DNA from: an uncultured Clostridia bacterium
GTDB lineage: Bacteria; Bacillota; Clostridia; Christensenellales; Aristaeellaceae
Assembly: GCA_946627565.1 (NCBI GenBank)
Contig: CAMOVR010000006.1
Span: 1-56,198, forward strand
Reading direction: 5' to 3'
Length of the DNA stretch: 56,198 nucleotides
Position 1 is the stretch's first letter. Each line of letters starts with the position of its first letter. Both the position numbers and the translations under genes were made by a program. Below the pieces are notes generated by a model, which was not told where the DNA came from, searched no databases, and worked only from the letters and a program-made list of their open reading frames with translations. This document shows positions 42,777 to 50,863 of the stretch, piece after piece.

Positions 42777-42805
42777 AAGGACAATATCAGACAAAATCGC
42801 CGCTC

Positions 42806-42843
42806 CACTTTCCCCCACACGCACCCCCACTTTATGACACTTT
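42806..42843 (-). promoter_or_regulatory. Second, inverted set of MraZ-like repeats
   Basis: On the minus strand AAAGTGTCAT, AAAGTGGGGG and TGCGTGTGGG stand exactly 10 bases apart (GTG cores at 42838-42840, 42828-42830, 42818-42820), with a further AAAGTGGAGC offset by 12. They face away from mraZ, inside the 3' region of the metallophosphoesterase, and no gene lies on that strand to be controlled. Confidence 0.45.
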
Positions 42844-42915
42844 TTCTCCAAAGCGCATCCGGACTGGCCGGAAACGGCATGCCCTGCTGCTTTGGGACAG
42901 ACAAAAACAGATCAG

Positions 42916-42955
42916 AGGAAGGCTTCTCCCTAAGGCGGAGAAGCCTTCCTTTTTT
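42916..42955 (+). terminator. Terminator before mraZ
   Basis: GGAAGGCTTCTCC and GGAGAAGCCTTCC pair perfectly over a 7-base loop and are followed by T6. It isolates the mraZ promoter from upstream genes. Confidence 0.93.
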
Positions 42956-43063
42956 CCGTCTGACCGGACGGTTTTTTGAATGTACAGCTGAAAATCATGG
43001 GCTGAAGCGCGGTACACAGTTGAATGTGTGCTCAGCGCTTTTCCTTTGTACAAAATCGTCTAC

Positions 43064-43093
43064 TTTACAGATTTTGGATTGGTGGTGTAGAAT
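43064..43093 (+). promoter_or_regulatory. mraZ promoter
   Basis: TTTACA (43064-43069) and TAGAAT (43088-43093) are 18 bases apart; each differs from consensus at one base. Transcription would start near 43100. Confidence 0.7.
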
Positions 43094-43110
43094 GGGGGCG
43101 AATCCCTATT

Positions 43111-43140
43111 TTGTGATACTAAAGTGGAGGCGGGTGGTAT
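43111..43140 (+). promoter_or_regulatory. MraZ-like 10-bp repeats overlapping the mraZ ribosome site
   Basis: TTGTGATACT, AAAGTGGAGG and CGGGTGGTAT follow each other with an exact 10-base period and GTG in register. MraZ recognises short G-rich tandem repeats with a 10-base period (AAAGTGKNNN in Mycoplasma, TGGGN5 in E. coli). The last two contain the ribosome-binding bases of mraZ. Confidence 0.6.
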
Positions 43141-43143
43141 CAA

Positions 43144-43713
43144 ATGGAAGAGCAGAGTCGCAATGACCGCGCCTCTTCAAATGAGGATACCCCTGTAGTT
43201 CCAGGTTTTGAATATACTCCGGAAGAAGAGCATCTCAAGAAGTACGAAACGAGTTTTGTTGGGACATATATACATACACTGGATAACAAGGGAAGACTCG
43301 TTATCCCGCAGCCCTTCCGGGAAACACTGGGCCCCACTTTTTACATAGCTCCATCCAAGGATTTCAGCCATGTCGCACTCTATCCCAATCTGGCATGGGC
43401 CAGGGTAAGGGACAGCTTTGCGAAGCTTGGTTCTTTTAATCCGCTGGTGAACATGTTCCTGGACCAGTTTGATGCCCTTTCCTTCCGGGGCCAGGAATGT
43501 GACGCACAGGGCAGGATTCTGCTGCCCCAGCGCGTCCGGGATGAGCTGCTCCACGGGGAGAAGGATGTGGAAATCACCGGTGCCAATGACCATGTCCGTG
43601 TGGTTGCCGCAACCTTTGCACAGAAGGCCAGGGTTGATTTCAGAACAAGCCTGCCTGATATACTCAAAGTCATGGCAGAGGCGGAAGCCCGCAATGCGGG
43701 TCTGAATCCCTGA
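43144..43713 (+). CDS. mraZ: MraZ regulator of the division and cell wall cluster, N-terminally extended
   Basis: This 189-residue protein has the double MraZ fold: SFVGTYIHTLDNKGRLVIPQPFRE (about 38-61) and LSFRGQECDAQGRILLPQRVRDEL (about 113-136), with both DxxxR motifs intact. Typical MraZ proteins have about 145 residues and start directly at the first repeat; here an acidic, polar 37-residue arm precedes it. No in-frame start codon lies nearer the fold, so the arm is probably real. MraZ forms rings that bind its own promoter; MraZ-like repeats sit just upstream. The next gene is the FtsL-like one, not rsmH as is usual. Confidence 0.9.
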   Translation: MEEQSRNDRASSNEDTPVVPGFEYTPEEEHLKKYETSFVGTYIHTLDNKGRLVIPQPFRETLGPTFYIAPSKDFSHVALYPNLAWARVRDSFAKLGSFNPLVNMFLDQFDALSFRGQECDAQGRILLPQRVRDELLHGEKDVEITGANDHVRVVAATFAQKARVDFRTSLPDILKVMAEAEARNAGLNP

Positions 43714-43758
43714 CGGGATGAAAAAGCAGACGAAGGTATATAGCAAGAAGGTGAGACA

Positions 43759-44331
43759 GTGCAGAGAGTAAGCAAAGGCACCGGACGCAGGTTTTACGTC
43801 CGGGAAGAACTGCGGGGCCGCCTGGACAGCCAGATGAACCGTTACGGCGACAGATACCGGGGTGAACAGGCTCGCTCCTTTGTGGCAGCTCCGGGTATCG
43901 GGACAGACAGGCACGCGCAGCAGACAGAGCGCGCACGCACCACCCGCGTGGATACGCTCAACAGGCGCAGGAGCGAGGCGGAGACAAGAACAAAGGATCT
44001 GGTGAACCGTGACGGTATCCGTGAGGACCTGGTATACGGGATTCTTCTCGCTGCACTGCTTCTGTTCCTGATCTGCTTCCTGCCCTCAAGATTTGAGATC
44101 ATCCGGGCGAACCGGCAGAACAGGGCCATGGACATGCAGATCAGAAACACAACGGCTGAGTGTGTGTCCATAGAAAATGATATTAAGGCCAAAGAGGAAA
44201 GCTTCGTCCTTGAATATGAAGCTGCCATGATTGGACTGGTGGCAGATACCGGAGAAAAGACCATCAAGATCGAAGTGCCGGGGGATGCCAACCTGTCACC
44301 GCCGGATTATCTGTTTGATGCCCTGAAATAA
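43759..44331 (+). CDS. FtsL/DivIC-like cell division protein (GTG start)
   Basis: A 190-residue bitopic protein: basic Arg-rich cytoplasmic part (about 1-90), one helix (about 93-110, LVYGILLAALLLFLICFLP), then a short coiled segment (NRQNRAMDMQIRNTTAECVSIENDIKAKEE) and an outer tail. Size, topology and position behind mraZ fit FtsL. FtsL sequences are poorly conserved, so the name rests on context. The cytoplasmic part is much longer than usual (commonly 30-50 residues). The GTG start has AAGGTGA upstream. Confidence 0.65.
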   Translation: MQRVSKGTGRRFYVREELRGRLDSQMNRYGDRYRGEQARSFVAAPGIGTDRHAQQTERARTTRVDTLNRRRSEAETRTKDLVNRDGIREDLVYGILLAALLLFLICFLPSRFEIIRANRQNRAMDMQIRNTTAECVSIENDIKAKEESFVLEYEAAMIGLVADTGEKTIKIEVPGDANLSPPDYLFDALK

Positions 44332-44363
44332 CCCGATGATAAATAATTAGACAGGGGATTCTT

Positions 44364-45845
44364 ATGCGTCTCAGAGAACTGATCAGGGATATTCCCTATG
44401 TTTTGGAAACCCGGGGAGACCTGGATACCGACATCGGAGCGGTGGTTTCCAACAGCCGGGAGAAATGTACAAACGGAATTTTCTTCTGTATCCCCGGCGA
44501 GCATTTTGACGGACACAGTTTTGCAGGGGATGCCCTGGCAAATGGATGCTGCGCACTGGTGGTGGAACGATTTCTGCCGCTGGATGTGCCTCAGGTGCGG
44601 GTATCTGATGCCAGGGCCACTTCCGCCAGGGTGTGTTCCGAGTTTTACGGCAATCCCTCCCGGAAAATGATCATGTGCGCCATTACCGGCACAAAGGGCA
44701 AGACAACCACCAGCTACATGGTTAAATCCATAGCGGAGGCTGCAGGATACAAGGCCGGCCTGATCGGCACCACAGGTACACTGATCGGGAACAAAAAAAT
44801 TGTCAGCCACCTGACAACACCGGACCCTGTGGAACTGCAGAAGACACTCAGTATGATGGTGGACGAGGGCGTACAGCTGGTTGCCATGGAGGTATCCGCC
44901 CACGCCATTGACATGCGCAGACTGGACGGCATGTACTTCGATGTGGGCTGCTTTACCAACCTCAGCCAGGACCATCTGGATTATTTCGTGACCATGGAGC
45001 GGTACTTTGAGACCAAAAAGTCCTTCATTGTCAACGGACAATGCAGGGCTGTGGCCATCAACGCGGATGCGGACGAAGCCCACAGGATTCTTCCGGACGT
45101 GAAGGTGCCTGTGCTCACCTACGGCATTTCAGCCAATGCGGATCTGTATGCCAGGGACATCGAAGTTGCAGAAGACGGGATCAAGCTTGACATGTGCCTG
45201 CACGGCAAGTCCGAAACCATCTCCGGCCTTCACCTGGCCATGACCGGAACATTCAACCTTTATAACGCTTTGGCGGCAGCCAGCTGCGCCATGATCCTGG
45301 GTATTGATGACGCCTGCATCAAGGAAGGACTTGAGAACATCAAGTCAGTTCCCGGAAGACTGGAAATGCTGCAGACCGGAACGCCGTACAAGGTGATTCT
45401 GGACTATTCACACTCACCGGATGCACTGAAGAACATTCTTAAGACCGTACGGCAGTTCACACGGGGACGGGTTATCGCCCTGTTTGGCTGCGGCGGCGAC
45501 AGAGACCATCAGAAACGCCCCATCATGGGCAAGATCGGCGGACAGCTTGCAGATCTGTGCATTCTGACCAGCGACAACCCGCGTTCAGAGGATCCCATGC
45601 AGATCCTGCAGTCCATTGAAGAAGGCATCAAACCCACAGGCAAGCCCTATGTGGTGATTGAAGACAGACGTGAAGCAATCCGATATGCACTGACACATGC
45701 AGAAGAAGGGGACATTATCGTTCTGGCCGGCAAGGGACATGAGACGTACCAGGAAATCATGGGCGTAAAGCGTCCCTTCGACGAGAAACAGGTTGTCCAG
45801 GATCTTCTGCAGGAAATGAAAACAGGAAAGAGCGATACATTATGA
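44364..45845 (+). CDS. murE: UDP-MurNAc-tripeptide synthetase (meso-DAP adding)
   Basis: This 493-residue Mur ligase adds the third residue of the peptidoglycan stem in the cytoplasm. The ATP site is TGTKGKTTTSYMV (about 110-122). The carbamylated-Lys region follows (about 200-220). The specificity motif is DNPRSEDP (about 413-420): Asn-Pro-Arg indicates meso-diaminopimelate rather than lysine. It overlaps mraY by four bases (ATGA). Confidence 0.96.
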   Translation: MRLRELIRDIPYVLETRGDLDTDIGAVVSNSREKCTNGIFFCIPGEHFDGHSFAGDALANGCCALVVERFLPLDVPQVRVSDARATSARVCSEFYGNPSRKMIMCAITGTKGKTTTSYMVKSIAEAAGYKAGLIGTTGTLIGNKKIVSHLTTPDPVELQKTLSMMVDEGVQLVAMEVSAHAIDMRRLDGMYFDVGCFTNLSQDHLDYFVTMERYFETKKSFIVNGQCRAVAINADADEAHRILPDVKVPVLTYGISANADLYARDIEVAEDGIKLDMCLHGKSETISGLHLAMTGTFNLYNALAAASCAMILGIDDACIKEGLENIKSVPGRLEMLQTGTPYKVILDYSHSPDALKNILKTVRQFTRGRVIALFGCGGDRDHQKRPIMGKIGGQLADLCILTSDNPRSEDPMQILQSIEEGIKPTGKPYVVIEDRREAIRYALTHAEEGDIIVLAGKGHETYQEIMGVKRPFDEKQVVQDLLQEMKTGKSDTL

Positions 45846-46855
45846 TTCGGATGCTGTTATCCGCCATTGTGGGTCTGCTGATAGTTCTTCTCATGGGCCC
45901 GAAGTTTATCCCGTATCTTCAGAAGATGCATTTCGGCCAGACCATCTATGAGCTGGGTCCGAAGGCGCATATGAGCAAACAGGGGACACCTGTGATGGGC
46001 GGCCTGATGATGGCCGCCGCTGTTCTCGTCTGCTCTCTGGCGTTCCATCCGCTGTATTTCGGCGGCATATGGGACTTCATGCCTGCCCTGGTGCTGGCAG
46101 CCCTTCTTTCCATGGCAGTCGGTTTTGCAGATGACTATATCAAAGCCGTCAAAAAACGCCATGAAGGTCTCACCCCCGGTCAGAAGGTGGCAGGACAGGT
46201 GGTTGTGGGCCTGCTCTTTTCCCTGTACTGCTACTTTTCCCCTGCAGTGGGCAGCGAGATCCTGATTCCCTTTACGACGCTGTCCTTTGATCTGGGTATC
46301 TTTTATATTCCCCTGATGACCCTGCTGATCATCTTTATCGTCAATTCTGCCAACCTGCAGGACGGTCTTGACGGACTGCTGTCCACGGTGACGGCAGCGT
46401 CTTTCCCGGGGTGGGCGGCTCTGGCGGTTTTCATGAGCCTGATTTTCCCTGAAATGCAGGGAAATTACGCCTGCGTAGCGGTTTTCTGTCTGGCTCTTTC
46501 CGGGGCTGCCATGGGCTTTCTGCGCTTTAACCGGTATCCTGCCAGGGTTTTCATGGGCGATACAGGCTCCATGTTCATCGGCGGTGCCAGCATAGGGGCA
46601 GCCCTGCTGCTCAGACAGCCGATCCTTCTTCTGCTGTTTTCCTTCTGTCCGGTCATGTCTTCTCTCAGCGTGATCATACAGCGGACCTACTTTAAACTGA
46701 CCCATGGAAAACGGATCTTCAAAATGTCCCCGATCCACCATCATTTCGAACTGAGCGGATATTCGGAGACACAGATTGTATGCATGTACGGCAGCATTAC
46801 GGGGATTCTGTCCATCGCAGGCGTGCTGAGTGTTTTTGCAAGGCTGGGACTGTAA
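45842..46855 (+). CDS. mraY: Phospho-MurNAc-pentapeptide transferase
   Basis: This 337-residue membrane enzyme makes lipid I from UDP-MurNAc-pentapeptide and undecaprenyl phosphate. It has about ten helices. Active-site stretches are FADDYIK (Asp pair), NLQDGLDGLLS (Asn/Asp), MGDTGSM and the HHHFE loop near the C-terminus. Its start overlaps the murE stop and it is followed by murD after 31 bases. murF, which normally lies between murE and mraY, is missing. Confidence 0.96.
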   Translation: MIRMLLSAIVGLLIVLLMGPKFIPYLQKMHFGQTIYELGPKAHMSKQGTPVMGGLMMAAAVLVCSLAFHPLYFGGIWDFMPALVLAALLSMAVGFADDYIKAVKKRHEGLTPGQKVAGQVVVGLLFSLYCYFSPAVGSEILIPFTTLSFDLGIFYIPLMTLLIIFIVNSANLQDGLDGLLSTVTAASFPGWAALAVFMSLIFPEMQGNYACVAVFCLALSGAAMGFLRFNRYPARVFMGDTGSMFIGGASIGAALLLRQPILLLLFSFCPVMSSLSVIIQRTYFKLTHGKRIFKMSPIHHHFELSGYSETQIVCMYGSITGILSIAGVLSVFARLGL

Positions 46856-46886
46856 AGCCTGCGGATATGTAAAGAGGAGAAGACAA

Positions 46887-48266
46887 TTGAAAGACACACA
46901 GTTTCGCAGCCGGCACGTGCTGGTTGTGGGTATGGCCAGGAGCGGAGTCGGTGCAGCCGAACTCCTGTGCAGCATAGGCGCCGTGGTGACTGTCAATGAC
47001 AGCAAAACAGAGGAGGAGCTGGGGGATGCCCTTGCTCCCCTTCAAAATCTACCGGTGATAAGGCGTTTCGGTACGCCGGCTCTTGAGTGCCTGGCGGGTC
47101 AGGAAGTCCTGATCCTTTCCCCGGGAATCCCCGATACGGTCCCCTTTGTGGCGGAAGCCAGAAAACAGGGCATCCGTGTGATTGCGGAAATCGAACTGGC
47201 ATATGAACTGATGGCGGGAGAACTGCTGGCGGTAACGGGTACCAACGGCAAAACCACCACCGTGACGCTGCTGACCCAGATGTTCCTGGATGCCGGCCGC
47301 CCCGCCCATGCCGTGGGCAATATCGGCTATCCCTATTCCCTGGCCGTAAAGGATGCAGGGGAAAGGGACGTATTTGTCTGTGAATGCTCCTCCTTCCAGA
47401 TGGAAACCGTGGACGGCTTCCATCCCAGGGCGGCTGCACTTCTGAATATCACGGAAGATCACCTGAACCGGCACGGTACCATGGCGGAATACACCAGGCT
47501 CAAGATGCGGATGTTTGAAAAACAGGATGAAAAGGATTATGCTGTGTTCAATCTGGACGATCCGGGTGTGAACGGCCTGTGGAATCAGCTCAAATCCCAT
47601 ATTCTGTTCTTCTCAAGGACCAGGGAAGTGCCGGAAGGCGCATTTGTCAGGGACGGAGTGGTTATGTTCCGCCTGGATGGGAAGGAATACAGCATCATTC
47701 CTGCAGCAGAAATCTATATTCCGGGTCCCCATAATCTGGAAAATGCCATGGCGGCTGTGTGCCTTGCCATGGTTTCAGGCCTGTCCCCTGAAAGCATTGC
47801 GGAAACGCTGAGAACCTTTAAGGGCGTTGAGCACAGGATCGAATTTACCAGGGAGCTTGACGGGATCCGGTATTACAACGATTCCAAGGGAACCAATGTG
47901 GATTCCACAATCTGCGCCGTGAAAACCATGGACAGGCCTACGGTTATGATCCTGGGAGGCTCTGACAAGCATGCGGATTTTGCGCCTCTGGCTTCCTGCA
48001 TCATGGAGCATCCGCTGATCCGCCGTGCAGTTGTCATGGGTGTTACGGGGCCGCAGATTGAAAAGGCACTGAAGGATGCCGGGTTTGCTGAAATCATACA
48101 TGCAAGCGGCATGGAGGACGCAGTGAACAAGTCCAGGGATGCTGCCCTTGAGGGATGGAATGTCCTGCTGTCTCCTGCGTGCGCCTCCTTTGATATGTTT
48201 ACCGATTACGAACAGCGCGGGCGTGTGTTCAAGAAGATTGTGGCAGATCTGCCCGCGAGGACCTGA
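46887..48266 (+). CDS. murD: UDP-MurNAc-L-alanine:D-glutamate ligase (TTG start)
   Basis: This 459-residue Mur ligase adds D-Glu to UDP-MurNAc-L-Ala. N-terminal UDP-binding fold (VLVVGMARSGVGAAELL), ATP site TGTNGKTTT (about 120-128), then ITEDHLNRHGT (HD motif), and the C-terminal domain with DSKGTNVDST and SPACASFDMFTDYEQRG. TTG 46887 is chosen because AGGAG lies seven bases upstream; the only ATG before it is inside mraY. Confidence 0.95.
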   Translation: MKDTQFRSRHVLVVGMARSGVGAAELLCSIGAVVTVNDSKTEEELGDALAPLQNLPVIRRFGTPALECLAGQEVLILSPGIPDTVPFVAEARKQGIRVIAEIELAYELMAGELLAVTGTNGKTTTVTLLTQMFLDAGRPAHAVGNIGYPYSLAVKDAGERDVFVCECSSFQMETVDGFHPRAAALLNITEDHLNRHGTMAEYTRLKMRMFEKQDEKDYAVFNLDDPGVNGLWNQLKSHILFFSRTREVPEGAFVRDGVVMFRLDGKEYSIIPAAEIYIPGPHNLENAMAAVCLAMVSGLSPESIAETLRTFKGVEHRIEFTRELDGIRYYNDSKGTNVDSTICAVKTMDRPTVMILGGSDKHADFAPLASCIMEHPLIRRAVVMGVTGPQIEKALKDAGFAEIIHASGMEDAVNKSRDAALEGWNVLLSPACASFDMFTDYEQRGRVFKKIVADLPART

Positions 48267-48325
48267 GAGAAAAACGTAAATTTCTGACAGGATGATGCAT
48301 CCTGCATGCAAAGAGGTGTGAAGCG

Positions 48326-49417
48326 ATGGCACTGGTGAAACAGGCTGCGGGCATGTGGCTGACAGCCGATGGAACTGACTGTTCAAAACTGCCGGCATTT
48401 GACTGGCAGGCGGGCGGATTTCATATGCAGGATACCATCGCTGAACATGTCCGCGGCGTGGACGACGGCAACGATCCGGGTTACTTTCCGGAATGCGTTG
48501 CGGCCGTGGACAGGTTCATACATGCACCTCTGGCTGACGGGGCTGTGGATCCCAGCATGGCCAGCATACGATCGGACGCGCTTGTACAGCATGTGGGCCT
48601 GTTCTGGGAAGGCTCTGAGCACGCGGCAAACCATGACACCGCAGAGAAGCTCAGAAAAGAAAACAAGTGGATACGCACAAACGGAAAGCAGATTCTGTCC
48701 TGTCTTGCCCTGATTGCAGCCGCTGTGGCACTGTTGCTGTTTGTCCGCTACGGCATTCTGAATATTCAGGATATCCGTGTGGAGGGGAACGGGTCCTTCA
48801 GTGAAAACAAAATCATCAGGGCATCGGGCATAAAACGGGGTGACAACACCCTGCTCATCAATGAGAAACTGGCAGAGGACAGGATCAATCAGCTCTACGC
48901 AGTCAAGTTTGAGGCCATTGAGCGGGACAACCCGCATCAGGTGACCATTCATGTCCGGGAACGGGAAAAAGTGATGTTCATCCGTCACTTCGGCGTGATC
49001 TATATTCTGGATCCCAGCGGCATGGTGCTCAGAAGCTATGAGGAATCAGCCCAGGAAACGGTTATGCCCGACTATCCGCAGGTCAAGGGTCTTGATATAC
49101 GCCACTGCAGTGTCGGGCAGAAGATCATTCTGAACAATGAAGAACAGATGTCCATCTACAAACAGTTTGCCCTGGAGCTTAAGACCATGAATCTCTCCGG
49201 CCTGGTCCGTGAAATCTATCTGACGGATACGGCAAACATCTACCTGGGTACGGATGAGGGCTTCTCCGTGCGTATGGGCAGTGCCAAGCGGATGCACGCC
49301 AAGCTCCGCAGCCTGACACTGGTTCTGGAACAGATCAGGGAGAGAAAACTCCCTGTAGGGACCATTGATGTGTCCGATCCGGGCAGTCCCAGTTACATTC
49401 CCTCCACAACCACATAA
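48326..49417 (+). CDS. ftsQ: FtsQ/DivIB-type cell division protein with long cytoplasmic arm
   Basis: This 363-residue bitopic protein has a cytoplasmic segment to about 120, a helix at about 122-143 (ILSCLALIAAAVALLLFVRYG), a POTRA domain (NIQDIRVEGNGSFSENKIIRASGI, then GDNTLLINEKLAEDRIN) and the beta domain (VTIHVREREKVMFI, DPSGMVLRSY). Identification rests on the POTRA pattern and position. The cytoplasmic arm is acidic and about three to four times the usual length. GAGGTG lies about six bases before the ATG, supporting the long form. Confidence 0.88.
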   Translation: MALVKQAAGMWLTADGTDCSKLPAFDWQAGGFHMQDTIAEHVRGVDDGNDPGYFPECVAAVDRFIHAPLADGAVDPSMASIRSDALVQHVGLFWEGSEHAANHDTAEKLRKENKWIRTNGKQILSCLALIAAAVALLLFVRYGILNIQDIRVEGNGSFSENKIIRASGIKRGDNTLLINEKLAEDRINQLYAVKFEAIERDNPHQVTIHVREREKVMFIRHFGVIYILDPSGMVLRSYEESAQETVMPDYPQVKGLDIRHCSVGQKIILNNEEQMSIYKQFALELKTMNLSGLVREIYLTDTANIYLGTDEGFSVRMGSAKRMHAKLRSLTLVLEQIRERKLPVGTIDVSDPGSPSYIPSTTT

Positions 49418-49525
49418 GTGGTCTCCCGGGGCCGCAGGAAGAAATTCCGGTGCATATTCGTTTATTCCGTTGTGATACCCTCCATCTTCATTCCGCCGGG
49501 GATATGAAAAGAGGAGAAAAGAAGC

Positions 49526-49591
49526 TTGCAAAGCTTGACAAAACCAACTATAATGCAAAATGGCGCCCTGTTTCCAGATGAACAGGGTGCC
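49526..49591 (+). promoter_or_regulatory. ftsA promoter and leader hairpin
   Basis: TTGCAA (49526-49531), 17 bases, TATAAT (49549-49554). A stem GGCGCCCTGTT (49562-49572) / AACAGGGTGCC (49581-49591) with one G-U pair follows at once, ending about nine bases before the GGAGG site of ftsA. ftsA-ftsZ can therefore be made apart from the upstream genes. Confidence 0.75.
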
Positions 49592-49611
49592 CGGGTCTGG
49601 AGGAAGATAAT

Positions 49612-50811
49612 ATGAAAACCACGATTGCGGCCATGGACTTTGGAACAAGCAAAATCGTGACGCTGGTGGCTGAAACGGGCGGAAACACCCATTGCGATAT
49701 CGTGGGCGCAGGTGTTGCGGAATATGACGGCTTCCTGGCCGAGGGGTGGAACAACCGTGCAGCACTGCGGGGCAAAATCCTGGAATGCATTCAGGATGCT
49801 GAAGCGCAGAGCCACAGAAAGATCAAGAGTCTTAACATCGGTGTTCCGGCAGCCTTTACAAGAGTATACCCGACACAGGCAAGAATAACACTGAAAGGTG
49901 ATACCAATCCGCGGGTTACGCCTGCTGATATAGAAGCGATCTTCAAGACTGCAGAATCCAATCTGGGCCCGGTTATGGGCATACCGCTTCATTATTCTCC
50001 CGCATGGTTTTCCGTGGACAATGGCAAGCAGACCATTGCGCCGGTTGATCTGAAGGGCCGTGAACTCTCCGCCCTGGTTTCCTTTGTGGTGGCGGACCGG
50101 TTCTTCATTGATGAACTGGTGGGCATCATGGACTACCTGCATTATACGGTGGATGGTTTTTATTCCACCGCGGCGGGGGAGAGCAATCTGTTCCTGCCTG
50201 AGGAAGAAAGAGATAAGACCAGCGTCCTGGTGGACGTGGGATATCTGAATACCGATGTGATGATTGTCCAGGGTGATGCCCTCATCGCCATGGATACCAT
50301 CGAAATCGGCGGCGGAGACATTTCAGCGGACCTGGCTCAGCACTTTGACATTTCCCTGACGGAAGCGGAAGAAAAGATCAAGCGGCCGTATGTCTTTGGC
50401 GTTGACGCCAGGAAAAAGACATACGATCTGCCGGGATCTGACGGGCATAAGCCGCGTTCCTTCTCTCAGGAAGATGTGTCTGCAGTGATTCTGAACCGCG
50501 TGGATGAGATGGCTGATGCAATCAAGAATTCCATTGAAAATAGCGGTATCCGGCTTGGCAAATGGTCGAACATATATCTGACCGGCGGCGGTCTGAGCTT
50601 CAACAGGGGCGCCAGGGATTATCTGGCCACCAAGCTTGAGAGGACTGTCCGGGACGTGCCCATGCGGACAGCCAACTTCAACAGCTTCTCTTTCTCCAGC
50701 ACCCTCGGTCTCATGGACCTGATCATTGACACGATCGAAACCACGCACCAGCATGCTGCCACCAAAAAGGATGCATTCCGGGACTTCTTCCGGAACCTGT
50801 TTGGCGGCTGA
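49612..50811 (+). CDS. ftsA: Cell division protein FtsA
   Basis: This 399-residue actin-fold membrane tether of FtsZ has AMDFGTSKIVTLVAE (phosphate 1), an SHS2-like 1C insertion (about 80-165), VDVGYLNTDVMIVQGD (phosphate 2) and YLTGGGLSFNRGARDYL (adenosine loop). It ends in the amphipathic helix KKDAFRDFFRNLFGG (about 385-399), the membrane-targeting tail. A ribosome site GGAGG lies upstream. It is followed by ftsZ after 52 bases. Confidence 0.93.
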   Translation: MKTTIAAMDFGTSKIVTLVAETGGNTHCDIVGAGVAEYDGFLAEGWNNRAALRGKILECIQDAEAQSHRKIKSLNIGVPAAFTRVYPTQARITLKGDTNPRVTPADIEAIFKTAESNLGPVMGIPLHYSPAWFSVDNGKQTIAPVDLKGRELSALVSFVVADRFFIDELVGIMDYLHYTVDGFYSTAAGESNLFLPEEERDKTSVLVDVGYLNTDVMIVQGDALIAMDTIEIGGGDISADLAQHFDISLTEAEEKIKRPYVFGVDARKKTYDLPGSDGHKPRSFSQEDVSAVILNRVDEMADAIKNSIENSGIRLGKWSNIYLTGGGLSFNRGARDYLATKLERTVRDVPMRTANFNSFSFSSTLGLMDLIIDTIETTHQHAATKKDAFRDFFRNLFGG

Positions 50812-50863
50812 CAGCATATAAGAAAGGATCCCTGTCCGGGGATACATGTCAGGAGGTTATATT

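Noticed and set aside
49536-49554. TTGACA (about 49536) as the -35 of the ftsA promoter
   Set aside because: Only about eight bases separate it from TATAAT; TTGCAA at 49526 gives the correct 17.
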